From: Acidobacteriota bacterium
Lineage (GTDB): Bacteria > Acidobacteriota > HRBIN11
Assembly: GCA_030550225.1 (NCBI GenBank)
Contig: JAUQPV010000167.1
Coordinates: 1-6,048, forward strand
Length of the DNA: 6,048 bases
Direction: 5' to 3'
The position numbers were made by a program, and so were the translations under genes. Numbering within the stretch: the first letter of the stretch is position 1; each line of letters begins with the position of its first letter. The notes under the pieces were generated by a model that saw nothing but the letters and a program-made list of their open reading frames with translations, was not told the origin of the DNA and did not search any database. This document shows positions 4,877-6,048 of this stretch, piece after piece.

Positions 4877-6048
4877 ATGGAGCTCGCCGAAAAGATTCGC
4901 ATCCTCTTGGAAATGGCCGTGGACGACCTCGACGAGGGTCTGCGGCATTCAGCCTTGCGCCCCATCAACCTCCGTCCCCTCCGTCACGGCGGCCGGACCT
5001 TTCGAATCTTCCGCATCCTCTTGACGAACGCCTGCGTCTTCAACTGCTATTACTGCCCCATGCGGCGAGACCGGGACCTGCCCCGGGTGGAGGTCTCGCC
5101 TGAGCAACTGGCCCGCGTCTTCATGACGGCCTACCGCCGGGGCTGGGCCGACGGTCTGTTTGTCACCAGCGGCATTCCCCTGTCGCCCCGGGATACGGTC
5201 GACCGGCTCATCCGACTCTTGGAAATCCTTCGGTTCCGAGAAGGCTATCGGGGTTACATTCACGTCAAGGTCGTCGCCGGCGCCGACGAGGCCCAACTAC
5301 GGCGGGTCGTGGAGCTGGCCGACCGAGTGTCGTTAAACCTGGAGGCGCCCTGCCCGGACGTCCTCCGGCAGATTGCGCCCCAGAAGAACTTCACGCTGTA
5401 CCTGCGGACACTGACGGAAGTCCACCGGCTGGCCGAATCCCTTTGGGCCGACGGTCGACCCGTCCTACGGTCCGGCCTCACGACGCAGTTCGTCGTCGGG
5501 GCCGCTGACGACACGGACCGACAGATTCTTACGCTGGTCGACCGGTTGTACCGAGAGCGGGTCCTCCATCATGCACACTTCTCGGCTTTCCGACCCATCC
5601 GGGCCACGCCCATGGAGAATCGGCCGGAGACGCCGGCCTTGCGGGAGCACCGCCTGTATCAAGTCGATTACTTACTCCGTCACTACGGATTTCGCTTGGA
5701 TGAGGTCGTCTTTGACGGCCGCGGGAATCTACCCCTGGAGGTCGACCCCAAGACGGCGTGGGCGTTGGCGCACCTCGAGGAATTTCCCGTCGAGGTCCTG
5801 ACGGCCGACCGGGAGCGGCTCCTGCGAGTCCCGGGGATCGGTCCCAAGACGGCCGAGAACATCCTGCGGGCGCGGGCAACCGGCGTCTTGCGGGACGCCC
5901 GCGACCTGGCGGCCCTGGGCATACGCCTCTGGTCGGCGGCTGGGTTTCTCACGCTCCGGGGTCGGCGTCTGGCCGACGCCTGCGGCTTGACGCTCCGACC
6001 GCTGATAGACCCCTGGACGGCTTCGGGCCACCGGCTCTACGAATTCAG
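4877..6048 (+). CDS. Radical SAM protein with C-terminal helix-hairpin-helix, putative DNA modification/repair type; 3' end cut by window
   Basis: 390 residues are visible with no stop. ILLTNACVFNCYYCPMR at 47-63 holds the CX3CX2C cluster motif (C53, C57, C60) that binds the 4Fe-4S cluster used to cleave S-adenosylmethionine. DGLFVTSGI at 92-100 follows at the position of the glycine-rich SAM contact. GYIHVKVVAGA at 126-136, VSLNLEAP at 151-158, REHRLYQVDYLLRHYGF at 256-272 and DPKTAWALAHLEEFPV at 290-305 are, from memory, shared with the family called putative DNA modification/repair radical SAM protein (TIGR03916). A helix-hairpin-helix at about 315-330 (LLRVPGIGPKTAENIL) suggests nucleic acid binding. 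The reaction is unknown. In many genomes the gene sits beside a uracil-DNA-glycosylase-like gene, which here could only lie beyond 6048. The N-terminus before the cysteines looks shorter than usual for that family. ATG 4877 has GGAGG 6 nt upstream. The gene is divergent from rsmA. Confidence 0.85.
   Translation, partial: MELAEKIRILLEMAVDDLDEGLRHSALRPINLRPLRHGGRTFRIFRILLTNACVFNCYYCPMRRDRDLPRVEVSPEQLARVFMTAYRRGWADGLFVTSGIPLSPRDTVDRLIRLLEILRFREGYRGYIHVKVVAGADEAQLRRVVELADRVSLNLEAPCPDVLRQIAPQKNFTLYLRTLTEVHRLAESLWADGRPVLRSGLTTQFVVGAADDTDRQILTLVDRLYRERVLHHAHFSAFRPIRATPMENRPETPALREHRLYQVDYLLRHYGFRLDEVVFDGRGNLPLEVDPKTAWALAHLEEFPVEVLTADRERLLRVPGIGPKTAENILRARATGVLRDARDLAALGIRLWSAAGFLTLRGRRLADACGLTLRPLIDPWTASGHRLYEF

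Noticed and set aside
1..6048. tRNA, rRNA, insertion sequence or phage genes
   Set aside because: No tRNA-like cloverleaf, no rRNA core sequence, no transposase or integrase motifs and no target-site duplications were seen.

Overview
The window comes from a GC-rich bacterium. All five protein genes use C/G-ending codons, and most carry Shine-Dalgarno sequences of the GGAGG type. Nothing in the sequence fixes the phylum. The large secreted PIG-L deacetylase, the short NfeD plus SPFH pair and the heavy load of short-period repeats would suit an uncultured, perhaps thermophilic, Acidobacteriota-like lineage, but that is a weak inference.

Layout. Four genes lie on the minus strand, read from right to left. 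rsmA (4608-3808, 16S rRNA dimethyltransferase, TTG start) is followed by a short NfeD-family membrane protein (3588-3136), then a QmcA-like SPFH/stomatin protein (2922-1978), then a secreted PIG-L family deacetylase (1623 to beyond position 1, C-terminus cut by the window). Divergent from rsmA on the plus strand is a radical SAM protein with a C-terminal helix-hairpin-helix (4877 to beyond 6048). It resembles the family annotated as putative DNA modification/repair radical SAM proteins.

How the genes relate. NfeD and SPFH proteins are a well-known membrane pair, and here they match the short NfeD (YbbJ-like) plus QmcA type. RsmA is housekeeping. The PIG-L protein is an exported zinc deacetylase with no clear link to its neighbours. 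The radical SAM gene has a good sigma70-type promoter (4763-4791) and a leader that can fold over its own ribosome binding site.

The most unusual content is between the genes. (1) The gap 1624-1977 holds five tandem hairpins about 32-35 bp apart. Their stems differ in sequence but keep pairing, and their loop is nearly constant (GTGA/GTAA/GTCA). (2) The other three gaps hold arrays of 7-nt or 10-nt units, a different unit in each. These resemble the heptanucleotide STRR elements known from cyanobacteria. (3) The stop codons of both rsmA and nfeD lie inside such repeats, so their last few residues appear to be repeat-derived. Translating the repeats also produces false N-terminal extensions of rsmA and the SPFH gene; ribosome binding sites show the true starts.
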